Part shown: piece after piece, positions 16,355 to 26,057 of the stretch | How the letters are laid out: the number at the start of each line of letters is the position of its first letter | Position numbering within the stretch: the stretch's first letter is position 1 | NCBI RefSeq assembly: GCF_000685275.1 | Contig: NZ_ARYK01000003.1 | Location: 62,001-126,000 of the forward strand | Reading direction: 5' to 3' | Length of the DNA stretch: 64,000 nucleotides | From: Hyphomonas johnsonii MHS-2 | Lineage (GTDB): Bacteria; Pseudomonadota; Alphaproteobacteria; Caulobacterales; Hyphomonadaceae | The notes under the pieces: model-generated | Seen by the model: only the letters and a program-made list of their open reading frames with translations | Database searches by the model: none | Told to the model about the DNA's origin: nothing | Program-made: the position numbers and the translations under genes

Positions 16355-17017
16355 ATGCTGAAACTGTACGGATTTCCAGCGTCGAATTATTTCAACATGG
16401 TCAAGATGGCCCTGATGGAGAAGGGCGCTCCGTATGAAGACGTTCGTGTCTTTACGGGCCAGTCGGAAGACTTCCTTGCCAAGAGCGCGATGGGGAAGGT
16501 TCCCTGCCTGGAAACGCCTGACGGGTTCCTCACCGAGACGAGCGTGATCCTCGAATATATCGAGGACGTTGTTGACGGGCCGTCATTCTTTCCGGCGGAT
16601 GCGTTCGGCCGGGCGCGCGCCAGGGAGTTGCTGAAATATTCCGAACTCTATATCGAGCTGCCGGCGCGGCGATGCTATGGCGAGGCCTTTTTCGGCACCG
16701 GGCCGGTGTCCGACGAGGTGAAGGCCACTGTGCGGCCGGTGCTTGAGAGGGGCTGCCGCGCGATCCGGCGCCTGGGGCGGTTCTCGCCGTATCTTGCAGG
16801 CGATGATGTCTCGTACGCGGACTTCGTGTTCATGCACGCATTCCCGAATGCGGCGGCGGTTGCCAGGATCGTGTTCGACTGGGACCTGAATGATGCGCTG
16901 CCCGAGGCCGCCGGGCTGCTTGAGCGCCTCAACCAGCGCCCGGTTGCGATCAAGGTGGCCGAGGATGCCAGGAACGGCATGCGGGAGTTCCGCGAAGCCT
17001 ATGGCATGAAAGGCTGA
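16355..17017 (+). CDS. Glutathione S-transferase family protein
   Basis: 220 residues. The N-terminal thioredoxin-fold domain runs MLKLYGFPASNYFNMVKMALMEKGAPYEDV and contains the cis-Pro/GSH-binding region MGKVPCLETPDGFLTETSVILEYIED; the all-helical C-terminal domain covers residues ~85-215. Members conjugate or use glutathione in detoxification; the N-terminal SNYFN region suggests Ser/Asn- rather than Cys-type catalysis. Start is the ATG behind AGAAGGGA; an upstream in-frame start is unlikely. No substrate can be read from the context. Confidence 0.88.
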   Translation: MLKLYGFPASNYFNMVKMALMEKGAPYEDVRVFTGQSEDFLAKSAMGKVPCLETPDGFLTETSVILEYIEDVVDGPSFFPADAFGRARARELLKYSELYIELPARRCYGEAFFGTGPVSDEVKATVRPVLERGCRAIRRLGRFSPYLAGDDVSYADFVFMHAFPNAAAVARIVFDWDLNDALPEAAGLLERLNQRPVAIKVAEDARNGMREFREAYGMKG

Positions 17018-17183
17018 CCCGTGGTGGCCTGCCGGGCGGGGGAGGCCGCCGGCCGCCCCTTGCGCCGGCGCGCCGGCTTTCATAGATACATACCCAACGC
17101 TGACGCCTACGGAAGGACCCGGACAATGGATTTTGCAACGCACACCCTTCGCTGCATGTCTCCCTTGTCGAAAGCGTCTTCCC

Positions 17184-18758
17184 ATGACCGCGTTTGTTAC
17201 CCTTACATCGATTTCCCTTTCCACACCTGATGCCCGCCCACTGTTTGACGGCCTGACCCTCGCCATCGGGCGGGAGGTGATCGGCCTTGTCGGACGCAAT
17301 GGGAGCGGCAAGTCGAGCCTGCTCGACGTGATCGCGGGCGATGCCATGCCGGTGGCGGGAACCGTTCACCGCGGCGGGACGGTCGGGCGGCTGGAACAGC
17401 TGCCGGACGAGACCTTGAGCGTGGCCGAGGCGCTGGGCGTTGCCGAGGGGCTTGCGCGGCTGGAGCGGCTGGCGGCGGGGCAGGGCAGCGTGGCGGATGC
17501 CGGCGCGGCGGACTGGACGCTGGAGGCGCGCCTCGCGGCGGCGCTGGCCGGGACGGGGCTGCCGGGGATGGACCTGGCACGGCGGCTGGCCACGCTGAGC
17601 GGCGGCGAGCGCACGCGGGTGACGCTGGCGCGCCTGTTGCTGGCGGCGCCGGACGTGCTGTTGCTGGACGAGCCGACAAACAATCTCGATGCGGACGGGC
17701 GCGCGGCGATTGCGGGCCTGCTGGCGACCTGGACAGGCGGGGCGGTGGTGGCGAGCCATGACCGGGCGCTGCTGGAGCAGGTCGACCGGATTGTTGAACT
17801 GTCGCCGGTGGGCGTCACCGTGTTCGGCGGGGGCTGGAGTGAATTCCGGGCGGCGCGCGAGGCGGCGCGGGACCGGGCGGAAGCGGAGCTGGACCGGGCC
17901 GGGAGCGAGCTGAAACGCACGGAACGCGAAGCGCAGGTCGCCCGCGAGAAGCAGGACCGGCGCGACAAGGGCGGACGGGCGACACGGGCGAAGGGCGGTG
18001 CGCCGAAAATGCTGCTCGACGCCCGCAAGCAGCGCGCCGAGACGACACGCGCGCGCGGCAGCGATGTGGCCGAGCGGCTGACCGGGGCCGGGCGTGCGGC
18101 CTATGAGGCGGCGCGTGAACGGGTCGAGGTGGAGGTGCCGCTGCATGTCGACCTGCCGGTAACGGGCCTTGCCGCCAGCCGCGACCTGCTGGCCCTGAGA
18201 GGCGTTGTGATGGCGCGCGGCGGGCGGCGCCTGTTCGCGCCGCTGAACCTTGACGTGCGCGGGCCGGAGCGGATTGCCATCAGGGGCGCGAACGGGTCCG
18301 GCAAGACGACGCTGTTGCGGTTGATCATGGGGGAGGCTGAAGCCGATGCCGGCGAGGTGCGGCGGCTGACCGACCGGATGGCAATGCTGGACCAGCATGT
18401 CAGCCTGCTGGCACCGGAGGAAAGCGTGCTCGAGAATCTGCGGCGGCTGAACCCGGAACTGACGGAGAATGCCGGGCGGGCGGCGCTGGCGCGGTTCGCC
18501 TTCCGCAACACCGCGGCGCTGCAACCGGCGGGCACGCTGAGCGGCGGCGAGCGCCTGCGGGCGGGCATGGCCTGCGTGTTCGCGCGGGCCGAGCCGCCTT
18601 ACCTGCTGCTGCTGGACGAACCGACCAACCACCTCGACCTTGCGGCGGTCGAATTGCTGGAAGCGGCCCTGTCAGGCTTTGACGGGGCGCTGATCGTGGT
18701 CAGCCATGATGCCGACTTCCTGACGGCGATCGGCGTGACGCGGGACGTGTGCCTCTAG
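17184..18758 (+). CDS. ABC-F family ATP-binding protein
   Basis: 524 residues with two nucleotide-binding domains and no membrane segments. Domain 1: Walker A GRNGSGKS, signature TLSGGERTRV, Walker B VLLLDEPTNNLD. Domain 2: GANGSGKT, TLSGGERL, LLLLDEPTNHLD. A charged ~90-residue linker (rich in Arg/Glu/Lys, AEAELDRAGSELKRTEREAQVAREKQDRR) joins them. ABC-F proteins act at the ribosome in translation control or antibiotic protection; this one resembles the Uup/YheS side of the family, but the exact subgroup is not clear. The stop codon overlaps the stop of the convergent peroxidase gene. Confidence 0.9.
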   Translation: MTAFVTLTSISLSTPDARPLFDGLTLAIGREVIGLVGRNGSGKSSLLDVIAGDAMPVAGTVHRGGTVGRLEQLPDETLSVAEALGVAEGLARLERLAAGQGSVADAGAADWTLEARLAAALAGTGLPGMDLARRLATLSGGERTRVTLARLLLAAPDVLLLDEPTNNLDADGRAAIAGLLATWTGGAVVASHDRALLEQVDRIVELSPVGVTVFGGGWSEFRAAREAARDRAEAELDRAGSELKRTEREAQVAREKQDRRDKGGRATRAKGGAPKMLLDARKQRAETTRARGSDVAERLTGAGRAAYEAARERVEVEVPLHVDLPVTGLAASRDLLALRGVVMARGGRRLFAPLNLDVRGPERIAIRGANGSGKTTLLRLIMGEAEADAGEVRRLTDRMAMLDQHVSLLAPEESVLENLRRLNPELTENAGRAALARFAFRNTAALQPAGTLSGGERLRAGMACVFARAEPPYLLLLDEPTNHLDLAAVELLEAALSGFDGALIVVSHDADFLTAIGVTRDVCL

Positions 18759-19342
18759 CTGCCGAGGGCAGCCTCGATATCGGCGACGAGGCCGGCATCG
18801 GCCGGCTTGGTGGCCGACGGGTAGGCCTTCAGCGGCGTGCCGTCGCCGGAGGCAAGGATCTTGTGGAAGTTCCATTTGGGCTGGGCCGCTTCGCCGAGCG
18901 TCGAGACGGCGTGGAGATAGAAGGGATGCTCTTCGGCGCCAGTGACGGCGTATTTCTGGGTCAGCGGGAAGGTGACGCCGTAATTGATCTGGCAGAAGGT
19001 TTTGACTTCCGCTTCGGTGCCGGGTTCCTGGCCACCGAAATCGTTGGAGGGCACGCCGACAATGACGAGGCCCTTGTCCTTGTAGGCCTCGTAGAGCGCC
19101 TCGAGGCCTTCATACTGGGGCGTGTAACCACATTTGGACGCGGTGTTGACGACGAGCACGGCCTTCGCGCCGAGGCTGGCGAGGTCGAATGGCTTGCCGT
19201 CGATGGAGGTGAATTCGGTGCTGGTCATGGTGGTGGCATCCGTAAGCGGGGGTGAGGCGGGGTCAGCCGAGGCGGGCGCGGGAAGGCTGGCGAAAGGCAG
19301 AGCGGCGGCGAGGGCCAGGAGGGCGAGCGAGCGTGACAACAT
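18755..19342 (-). CDS. Exported glutathione peroxidase
   Basis: 195 residues with a Sec signal peptide (LALLALAAALPFASLPAPASA), so the enzyme works in the periplasm. The catalytic tetrad is present: Cys71 in NTASKCGYTPQYEGL, Gln105 in VPSNDFGGQEPG, and Trp157-Asn158 in WNFHK. Cys116 (VKTFCQINYG) could act as resolving cysteine, as in thioredoxin-dependent Cys-GPx enzymes. It reduces hydrogen or lipid peroxides. Convergent with the ABC-F gene. Confidence 0.92.
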   Translation of the reverse strand: MLSRSLALLALAAALPFASLPAPASADPASPPLTDATTMTSTEFTSIDGKPFDLASLGAKAVLVVNTASKCGYTPQYEGLEALYEAYKDKGLVIVGVPSNDFGGQEPGTEAEVKTFCQINYGVTFPLTQKYAVTGAEEHPFYLHAVSTLGEAAQPKWNFHKILASGDGTPLKAYPSATKPADAGLVADIEAALGS

Positions 19343-19404
19343 GGGCGGGTTCCTTTGGAAGCCTCAACAAGACCTAATCCGATTTCCGGCCGTGTCACGC
19401 ACGG

Positions 19405-19773
19405 TCAGCGAACTTTCTGCGGATCAAGGCGGTCAAGCGCGATGGCGGCCTCGACCAGGTCGCTGAGCCCGTCATCCATGGCGTCGACGGAGGTGACCTT
19501 GACGTGACGCAGGGCCTTGCCGGTGCCCTCGACGAGATCGGGGAATGCGTCGGCGAGGCGCGCGCCGTTCCAGAGCTGTAGATTGCAGCGGGCCTTGTGC
19601 GCGATGAGCGAGAAGACGCGTTCGTGCCCGGTCCAGCAGGGAAAGCCCCAGGCGAGGCCGAGGCTTAGATGGGGGCCGAGCGAGGTGATCTCCGCGCTGA
19701 GCGCGTGGGCAATGTCGCGGGGCAGGCCGTCGAGGGAGGCAAAGTACGCCTCCACTCGCGGGTCGACCGGCAT
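19405..19773 (-). CDS. DUF1801 domain protein
   Basis: 122 residues matching the DUF1801/YdhG fold: an N-terminal helix (DPRVEAYFASLDGLPRDIAHALSAEI), a GLAWGFPCW turn where substrate-like binding is expected, FSLIAHKARCNLQLWNGARL, and a C-terminal helix on LSDLVEAAIALD. Members are small cytosolic proteins of the iron-chaperone-like SufE/frataxin-analogue (YdhG) superfamily, with no firm function. It lies 3 bases downstream of the dodecin gene's neighbour arrangement in the same orientation (19776), so the two are probably one transcript. Confidence 0.8.
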   Translation of the reverse strand: MPVDPRVEAYFASLDGLPRDIAHALSAEITSLGPHLSLGLAWGFPCWTGHERVFSLIAHKARCNLQLWNGARLADAFPDLVEGTGKALRHVKVTSVDAMDDGLSDLVEAAIALDRLDPQKVR

Positions 19774-19775
19774 GG

Positions 19776-20006
19776 CTACTTGGTCTTCTTGGCCTTGGTC
19801 ACGGCCGGTTCGATTTCGAACGTCATCTGAAGGTTGACGCGATAGGTCGCGATCTTGCCGTTCTTCACGGTGGTCGACATGTTGTTGACGTTCGCCGAGG
19901 CGAGGCCGCGCACGGTCTTCGAAAAGCGGCTGACGGCGGTCTGGATGGCATCCTCGAAAGACTTCGTGGATTCTGCCATGATCTGTTCGGATTTCATGAT
20001 GGCCAT
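19776..20006 (-). CDS. Dodecin-family flavin-binding protein
   Basis: 76 residues from the ATG behind AAGGAA. The dodecin pattern is visible: KSFEDAIQTAVSRFSKTVRGLASANVNNMSTTVKNGKIATYRVNLQMTFEIE, a short helix followed by a three-stranded sheet. Dodecins form hollow dodecamers that store riboflavin-type flavins or CoA. The usual flavin-stacking Trp of archaeal dodecins is not present, so ligand binding may differ. It probably shares a transcript with the DUF1801 gene. Confidence 0.85.
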   Translation of the reverse strand: MAIMKSEQIMAESTKSFEDAIQTAVSRFSKTVRGLASANVNNMSTTVKNGKIATYRVNLQMTFEIEPAVTKAKKTK

Positions 20007-20101
20007 AGGGGGTTCCTTGTTCCAGGGTTGAACAGAAACGCCATACAAGCCTTAAAAGCGAAGCCTGCCAAGCAGACTCTCGTCAGGCGAGAGTGCCGGG
20101 C

Positions 20102-20428
20102 CTAGGGAATGAGCGTCAGGCCGACTTCGGAATTCTCCTGCCAGACGACGCGGGCCCGACCGTTGATATTGACGGCCTTGGCGTTGAGCTGGACCTCGGC
20201 GGGCAGGTTCTCGTTGGTCGGGAAGCGCAGGCGCACGCCGGTATTGGAATAGTCAAGGACGATGCCGCGGCGGGTGTAGCCGGACTCGTAAACCACGAAG
20301 GCTTCACGGTAAGCGACGCCGCGCACAGGCCGGGGAACGTCCTGTTCCGGCGACACGGCGTGATCGATCCGGCCGCTCGAGGGCGAGGCGGATTTGCGAT
20401 TGCCGAATACACGGTCGAGTAGGGCCAT
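20102..20428 (-). CDS. PilZ domain cyclic-di-GMP receptor
   Basis: 108 residues, a single PilZ domain. The DYSNTGVRLRF motif (D/NxSxxG) and preceding arginines (TRRG, VRGVAYR) are where cyclic di-GMP is bound in this family, although the canonical RxxxR spacing is not clean. The strand-rich region ends VVWQENSEVGLTLIP. With three GGDEF proteins in the same window it may read the same second messenger. The N-terminal 30 residues are low-complexity. Confidence 0.82.
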   Translation of the reverse strand: MALLDRVFGNRKSASPSSGRIDHAVSPEQDVPRPVRGVAYREAFVVYESGYTRRGIVLDYSNTGVRLRFPTNENLPAEVQLNAKAVNINGRARVVWQENSEVGLTLIP

Positions 20429-20521
20429 AGTTTTTGCTCACATTCCAAATCGGGCCAATTGAAGCCCATGCCCGGTAAATGCAAATAGCGCGCCAACACT
20501 TAACAACGCGCTTACCGGCGC

Positions 20522-20546
20522 AAAAAAACGGCGCCCGAGGGCGCCG
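20522..20546 (-). terminator. Rho-independent terminator of the M13 peptidase gene
   Basis: On the minus strand CGGCGC-CCTCGG-GCGCCG is followed by seven T. It lies about 35 bases past the peptidase stop. Confidence 0.8.
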
Positions 20547-20579
20547 CTTTCTGTTGATTCAACTACAGGGGGCGGATGG

Positions 20580-22754
20580 TTACCAGATTCTGATGCGTTG
20601 TTCCGGCGGCAGGTAGAGCGCATCGTCCGGCCCCACGTCGAATGCGGTGTACCATTCGTCGAAATTACGCACGATTCCGTTCACCCGATAGTTGGGCGGG
20701 GAGTGCGGATCGGTCAGCATCTGGCGGCGCATGGCCTCTTCACGGTTCTTCGACCGCCAGACCTGGGCCCAGGCCATGAAGAAGCGCTGGTCGCCGGTCA
20801 GGCCGTCAATCACCTTGTCCTTCTTGCCGTTGAGGCTGAGATGGTAGGCCTTGTAGGCCATAGACAGGCCGCCAAGGTCGCCGATATTCTCGCCGAGCGT
20901 GAGCGCGCCGTTAACGCAGGTTTCGCCGTCATCATACGGACAGAAGGCGTTGTACTGGGCGACGAGCGCACTGGTCTTGGCCTTGAAATTGGCCTCGTCC
21001 TCGGCGGTCCACCAGTTGCGCAGCATGCCCGTGCCATCCGACTTGGCACCCTGATCGTCAAAGCCGTGGCCGATTTCGTGGCCGATCACGCCGCCGATGG
21101 CGCCGTAATTGACGGCCGGATCGGCGCTGAGATTGAAGAAGGGCGGCTGCAGGATGGCAGCAGGGAAGACGATTTCGTTGCGGTTCGGCGAGTAATAGGC
21201 GTTCACCGTTTGCGGCAGCATGCCCCATTCGGTGCGGTCGATCGGCTTGCCGAGGTCGGAGATCATGTCCTTGTAGGCCCAGTCATTCACGGCCATCTGG
21301 TTGGCGAAGGCATCGTCGGTGACCACGAGGCTGTCATAGGTCTCGAACTTTTCCGTATAGCCGATCTTCGGCGTGAACTGGTCAAGCTTGGCTTCGGCTT
21401 CCGCCTTTGTTTCAGCACCCATCCAGTCGAGTTCCTGAAGTTTCTCGGCGAGCGCAACGCGGAGGTTGGCGACGAGCTTGTCCATCGCCGCCTTGTTCTC
21501 TGCCGGGAAGTAGCGTTCGGCGTAAACTTTGCCGACAGCTTCGCCGACCGAGTCCTCGACGGTTTCGACGCCGCGTTTCCAGCGCACGCGCTGTTCCTCG
21601 AGGCCACTGAGCTGCTTGCCGTAGAAATTGAACACCGTGTCGTCGATGCGGGCCGGCAGGACGTCGGATGCGTCGATCAGCAGGTGGGCCGTCAGGTAGG
21701 CCTTCCACTGGTCGAGCGGCGCGTCCTGCATGACCTTGAAGATGCCTTCGATGCCGCCGCCGGAAATCTTGGCAACATCTTCAGGGGTGAGACCGTTTTC
21801 GGCGATCTCTTCCGCTGTCGGGGTGACCTGGCGAACGACAAATTCCGACTGGTCGCCGAGGGCGAGGTCATTGATCATGGTGGCGGCGGGGAAGGCACCG
21901 GCCAGGGCAATGAGGTCGTCCCTGGACATCTTGTTATAGGTCAGGTCCCGGTTGCGGCCTGCGGCACGATCCCAGTGGGCCTCTGCGATCCGGGTTTCGA
22001 GCGCGATGACCTGGTCGGCTGCGGCAGCTGCGTCGGCGTAGCCGGCTTCGGTCAGAAGGCCTGTCAGCATGGTCTTGTAGCCGGCCAGCAATTCCTTGTT
22101 CTTGTCATTGGCGACCAGGTAATAGTCGCGGTCGCCCATGCCGAGGCCGCCCTGGTTGATGTAGAAGATATAGTCTTCGGTCGATTTGGAATCGACATCG
22201 ACCCAGCCTCCGATCGGCGAGGCGAACCCGTTCGCGGCAAAGATCCTGGCGAGGTCTTCACGGCTCGACATTGCCTTGATCCGGTCGATATAGGGCTGGG
22301 CCGGTGCGAGGCCCTTGGCTTCGATCGTGGCGGTATCCATGTAGGCGTTGTAGATCGTGGCGACCTTGCCTTCGAGCGTTGCCGGATCCGGCTTGGCGGC
22401 GGCGAGTTCCTCGATGATCTTGTGCACGCGCTGTTCGGATTTCTCGGCGAGCAGGGTGAAGGAGCTGTAGCGAGTCCGGTCGGCCGGGATCACGAAACTG
22501 TCGAGCCACTTGCCGTTGACGAAGGCGTAGAAGTCGTCGCCGGGCCGGATGTCGGGGTTCTGCGTGTCGAGGTTGATGCCCCATTTGCCCCAGGTGTCCG
22601 GGGAGGACAGTTCGAGGCCTTCGGCGGTGACATACTTGCCATCGGCATTGGCGACGGGGGCTGGCGCGGGAGCCTCGACTTTCGCCGTTTCCTTGGCAGG
22701 GCCGCAGGCGGTCAGCAGCGCGATGGCTGCAACACCCAACATCAGTTGTTTCAT
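20580..22754 (-). CDS. M13 family zinc metallopeptidase lipoprotein (neprilysin-like)
   Basis: 724 residues from the ATG with GGAGAAG upstream. Lipoprotein signal MKQLMLGVAAIALLTAC with Cys at 17, then an Ala/Pro linker; so the enzyme is anchored in the envelope and faces the periplasm or outside. Catalytic zinc site: GHEIGHGFDDQGAKSDGTG (HExxH near residue 557) and ENIGDLGG (near 620) supplying the third ligand. GDDFYAFVNGKWLDSFVIP at the start and the conserved NAYYSPNRNEIVFPAAILQPPFF before the HExxH are family marks. Members cleave small peptides. Confidence 0.94.
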   Translation of the reverse strand: MKQLMLGVAAIALLTACGPAKETAKVEAPAPAPVANADGKYVTAEGLELSSPDTWGKWGINLDTQNPDIRPGDDFYAFVNGKWLDSFVIPADRTRYSSFTLLAEKSEQRVHKIIEELAAAKPDPATLEGKVATIYNAYMDTATIEAKGLAPAQPYIDRIKAMSSREDLARIFAANGFASPIGGWVDVDSKSTEDYIFYINQGGLGMGDRDYYLVANDKNKELLAGYKTMLTGLLTEAGYADAAAAADQVIALETRIAEAHWDRAAGRNRDLTYNKMSRDDLIALAGAFPAATMINDLALGDQSEFVVRQVTPTAEEIAENGLTPEDVAKISGGGIEGIFKVMQDAPLDQWKAYLTAHLLIDASDVLPARIDDTVFNFYGKQLSGLEEQRVRWKRGVETVEDSVGEAVGKVYAERYFPAENKAAMDKLVANLRVALAEKLQELDWMGAETKAEAEAKLDQFTPKIGYTEKFETYDSLVVTDDAFANQMAVNDWAYKDMISDLGKPIDRTEWGMLPQTVNAYYSPNRNEIVFPAAILQPPFFNLSADPAVNYGAIGGVIGHEIGHGFDDQGAKSDGTGMLRNWWTAEDEANFKAKTSALVAQYNAFCPYDDGETCVNGALTLGENIGDLGGLSMAYKAYHLSLNGKKDKVIDGLTGDQRFFMAWAQVWRSKNREEAMRRQMLTDPHSPPNYRVNGIVRNFDEWYTAFDVGPDDALYLPPEQRIRIW

Positions 22755-22835
22755 GTGCACTTCTCCATTTGCAGGGCCATGTCCGTGTTCCCGCTTCTCA
22801 TGGAAGGGGAGGGCATGTCACAGGTTAATCCAGTC

Positions 22836-25800
22836 TCATTCGGCAGGCGCGAACGCCCCAAGGTCGTCTCCCCTGGTAGTGCCGATCAGTTCGTCTTCAT
22901 CCATGGTGACTTCGCCGGAATAGGTCTCGCCGATCTGGCGGAAGGGCTTGCCGCCCCAGGTCCAGCGGAAGATCCGGCCAATCTCGACACCGACAGCGTA
23001 GAGCGCCGGCACCATCAGCAGCGACACGAAGATCGCGAAGGCGACCGCGCAGGCCAGCGACACGATCATCGGCTTCAGGAACTGGGCCTGGGTGGAGCGG
23101 ACGGCGAGCAGTGGCAGGATGCCGACAAAGGTGGTGACGGATGTCAGCAGGATCGGACGGAAGCGCGAGACACCGGCATCGACCAGTGCCTGGATCGCCC
23201 CGGCGCCTTCGTCGCGGCGTCGGTTGACGTAATCGATCAGCACGAGGTTGTCGTTGATCACGACCCCTGCGGCGGCGGCGATGCCGAAGAAGGCAAACAT
23301 CGCCATCGGCGTGTTGAACAGGGCGAGGCCGAAGATCGCGCCGCAATAGGCAAAGGGCAGGGCCATCATCAGCAGGATCGGCTGGGAGTATGACCGGAAC
23401 GCGACGGCCAGCAGGATGTACATGGCACCAATCGCGATGACGACCAGGCGGCCGATCTCGGCGAAGAATTTCTGCTCTTCCTCGAAACCGCCGGCTTCAC
23501 CGCGCTGGACATCCGGGAAGCGCTTCTCGAATTCGGGCCAGTATTCCTTTTCCATCGCGCCCATGATCTGGGCGCGGCCGCCTTCGCCCTTGATTTCGGC
23601 ATAGACCGCGACCGACCGGGTGCGGTTGCGCCGGATGATCCGGTTGATGCCGGGGGCGTATTCGAAGTCGGCGACCTGCGTGACCGGGATTTCCCGGCCG
23701 TCGATGGTGCGCAGCTTCAGGCTGTCGAGGCTGTCGAGGTCTGCCCGTGCGCTTTCGGGCAGGCGGACCATGACGCGCACGTCCTCGCCGTCGCGCGGCA
23801 GGCGCTGGACTTCCTCGCCATAATAGGCCTGGCGCAGCTGGCGCGAGACATCCGCCAGCGTGATGCCGAGCGTTTCGGCGCCGGGCTTCATCGTTATGCG
23901 GATTTCCTCGGCGGAGGAGGACAGGTTGTCGCCGATGTCAAAGGCGTTGGAATAGGTCGCAAGGTGCGCCTTCACGTCGGCGGCCGCCTCGCGCAGGCGG
24001 GCGAGGTCCTGGTGGTTGAGCGCGAAGCGGATGCCGCTGTCGTCTTCGTTGAAGGTGAAATCGAACCCGATCTCCTGGGCATCCTGGACTTCGCCGACCA
24101 GGTCACGGAGCCGTTCGGAGACATCCTTGGTGCGGATCTCGATAGGCCGGACCTCTGGCGGGGCAAGGCCGACCCAGGCGCGGACGAACTTGCCGGACGC
24201 GACGACCGAGGCCTGCGTGACCAGGCCGTCTTTCAGCTCCGGGTATTCCTTGTCGGTTTCATCCATGATGCGGTCGATGCCGCCCTGCAGCTGGTCGCGG
24301 ACCTGCAGCAGGCGTTCATAGGGCGTACCTTCCGGCATCTCGATGCTGACCTGGATCAGGTCGGCCTCGATTTCCGGCATGAACTGGAAGGGCACGATGC
24401 CGCTTGTCTGCATCTGGAAGGCAAGCGCGAACAGGCAGAAGAAGAAGGCGACCGTTGCATAGCGGAACTTCATCGCAAATTCGAGCACGGGCTTGTAGAG
24501 GTGGTTGGCGAACCAGAGCAGGCTGTCGGCGATGCGGCGCTGGAACTTCATGAAGCCGCCGGTGGGGCCGTCGAATTCCTGCTTCTTCATGTGTGCCAGA
24601 TGGCTCGGCAGGATGAGCATGCACTCGACGATCGAGAAGATGAGGGCGGCAACGACCACGAACGTGATCTGCTGGGTGAACATGCGCGTCGGACCGGAGA
24701 TGAAGGCCCAGGGCAGGAAGGCGATGATCGTGGTCAGGACGCCGAAGACGACCGGCTTGAGAACCAGCTGGGTGCCGACAATCGCCGCGTCGATGCCTTC
24801 GCGCCGACCGCTTTCGACTTCCCTGTGTATGTTCTCGCCGACAACGATGGCGTCATCGACGACCACGCCGATCACCAGCAGCACGGCGAAGGTGGACAGG
24901 ATGTTCCAGGACACGCCGAAATAGGGCAGCAGCATGATGCCGCCGGCGAAGGCGGTGAAGATGCCGATGGTCACCCACAGCGCCACCAATGGGCGCAGGA
25001 ACAGGACCAGCACGAGCATGACGAGCACGGCGCCCGAAAGGGCCGACTGGGTGATCAGGTCCATGCGGGCCTTGAACTCGACCGAATTGTCCCAGAGGAC
25101 GTCGATCTTGACGGCTTCCGGCAGGATGCCGTTGGCCGGGTCGTTGGCTTTCTTGACGAACTCCTTGAACCCGTCGGTGTATTTGACGATGTCCATCTTG
25201 TCGGGGGAGGGGATCATCACGAACGCTGTCGGCTCGTTGTCGAAGGTCGCCTTCAGCTTGTCGCTAACAAAGCCGTCGATGACGGTTGCGACATCGGAGA
25301 CGAAGACCGTGCCGTCGCTGCTGGTCTGACGGATGATGATCTTGCTGAACTGGTCGGCGGTGTCGGCCAGCTGGCGGGCCGTGATGTTGACGTCGCCGGT
25401 CGAGGATTCGATGCGTCCGCCGGACGAGTTGAGAGACGACTCGCGGATGGCGTTCGCCACGTCGCTGAAGCTGAGGCCAAAGCGGCGCAGGGCCTGCTCG
25501 GACACTTCGATACTGACCTGTTCGTCCAGCGTGCCCTGCAGCTCGGCCAGTTCGCCGCCGGGCAGCTTGGCCAGTTCATCACGCACGGTGTCGGCGACGC
25601 GCTTGAGCGTGCGGTTGTCGACATTGCCGTGGATCGCGAAGCCCATGTACTGGTCGCGCTGTTCCCAGCGCGTGATCTGCGGCTGGAAGGCCGCCTGGGG
25701 CAGGTTGTTGATCTGGTTGACCCGGCGCTCCACGTCCTTGACGAAGACTTCCATGTCGACGTCATCGCGGCCCTTGATGTTGACCACGCCGAAGCCTTCG

Positions 25801-26057
25801 CTGGCAATCGACGTGATCCGGTCCAGCCCGTTGAGGTCGGCGACGGCTTCCTCGATGCGGGTGACGATCTGCTCTTCGACATCCTGCGGCGAGGCGCCGT
25901 TCCAGGCGACGGACACGGAGGCGCCGGTGACGTTGATCACCGGGAACATCTCCTGTTCCATCTTCGTGTAGCCGAAAATGCCGCCGACAAAGGCGACGAT
26001 CATCAGCAGATTGGCGGCAACAGCGTTACGGGCGAACCAGGCGACTATTCCGCTCAT
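22836..26057 (-). CDS. RND-family efflux pump, inner membrane transporter
   Basis: 1073 residues with the AcrB/MexF-type plan: TM1 at residues ~10-30, a large periplasmic loop, TM2-6, a second loop, TM7-12. The proton-relay aspartates lie in TM4 (VIGVVVDDAIVVGENIHRE). The N-terminal sequence MSGIVAWFARNAVAANLLMIVAFVGGIFGYTKMEQEMFP matches the subgroup with divergent 'HAE1-like' proteobacterial pumps. It is the last gene of a three-gene operon; its start overlaps the adaptor stop by four bases (ATGA). The substrate is unknown. Confidence 0.95.
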   Translation of the reverse strand: MSGIVAWFARNAVAANLLMIVAFVGGIFGYTKMEQEMFPVINVTGASVSVAWNGASPQDVEEQIVTRIEEAVADLNGLDRITSIASEGFGVVNIKGRDDVDMEVFVKDVERRVNQINNLPQAAFQPQITRWEQRDQYMGFAIHGNVDNRTLKRVADTVRDELAKLPGGELAELQGTLDEQVSIEVSEQALRRFGLSFSDVANAIRESSLNSSGGRIESSTGDVNITARQLADTADQFSKIIIRQTSSDGTVFVSDVATVIDGFVSDKLKATFDNEPTAFVMIPSPDKMDIVKYTDGFKEFVKKANDPANGILPEAVKIDVLWDNSVEFKARMDLITQSALSGAVLVMLVLVLFLRPLVALWVTIGIFTAFAGGIMLLPYFGVSWNILSTFAVLLVIGVVVDDAIVVGENIHREVESGRREGIDAAIVGTQLVLKPVVFGVLTTIIAFLPWAFISGPTRMFTQQITFVVVAALIFSIVECMLILPSHLAHMKKQEFDGPTGGFMKFQRRIADSLLWFANHLYKPVLEFAMKFRYATVAFFFCLFALAFQMQTSGIVPFQFMPEIEADLIQVSIEMPEGTPYERLLQVRDQLQGGIDRIMDETDKEYPELKDGLVTQASVVASGKFVRAWVGLAPPEVRPIEIRTKDVSERLRDLVGEVQDAQEIGFDFTFNEDDSGIRFALNHQDLARLREAAADVKAHLATYSNAFDIGDNLSSSAEEIRITMKPGAETLGITLADVSRQLRQAYYGEEVQRLPRDGEDVRVMVRLPESARADLDSLDSLKLRTIDGREIPVTQVADFEYAPGINRIIRRNRTRSVAVYAEIKGEGGRAQIMGAMEKEYWPEFEKRFPDVQRGEAGGFEEEQKFFAEIGRLVVIAIGAMYILLAVAFRSYSQPILLMMALPFAYCGAIFGLALFNTPMAMFAFFGIAAAAGVVINDNLVLIDYVNRRRDEGAGAIQALVDAGVSRFRPILLTSVTTFVGILPLLAVRSTQAQFLKPMIVSLACAVAFAIFVSLLMVPALYAVGVEIGRIFRWTWGGKPFRQIGETYSGEVTMDEDELIGTTRGDDLGAFAPAE

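Noticed and set aside
16950-18632. 560-residue open frame on the minus strand
   Set aside because: Antisense of the ABC-F gene; very rich in Arg/Gln/His/Pro as is typical of shadow frames.
20598-23393. 931-residue open frame on the plus strand
   Set aside because: It is the antisense of the M13 peptidase and RND pump genes, which carry full catalytic and membrane motifs; the plus-strand translation has no domain and unnatural composition.
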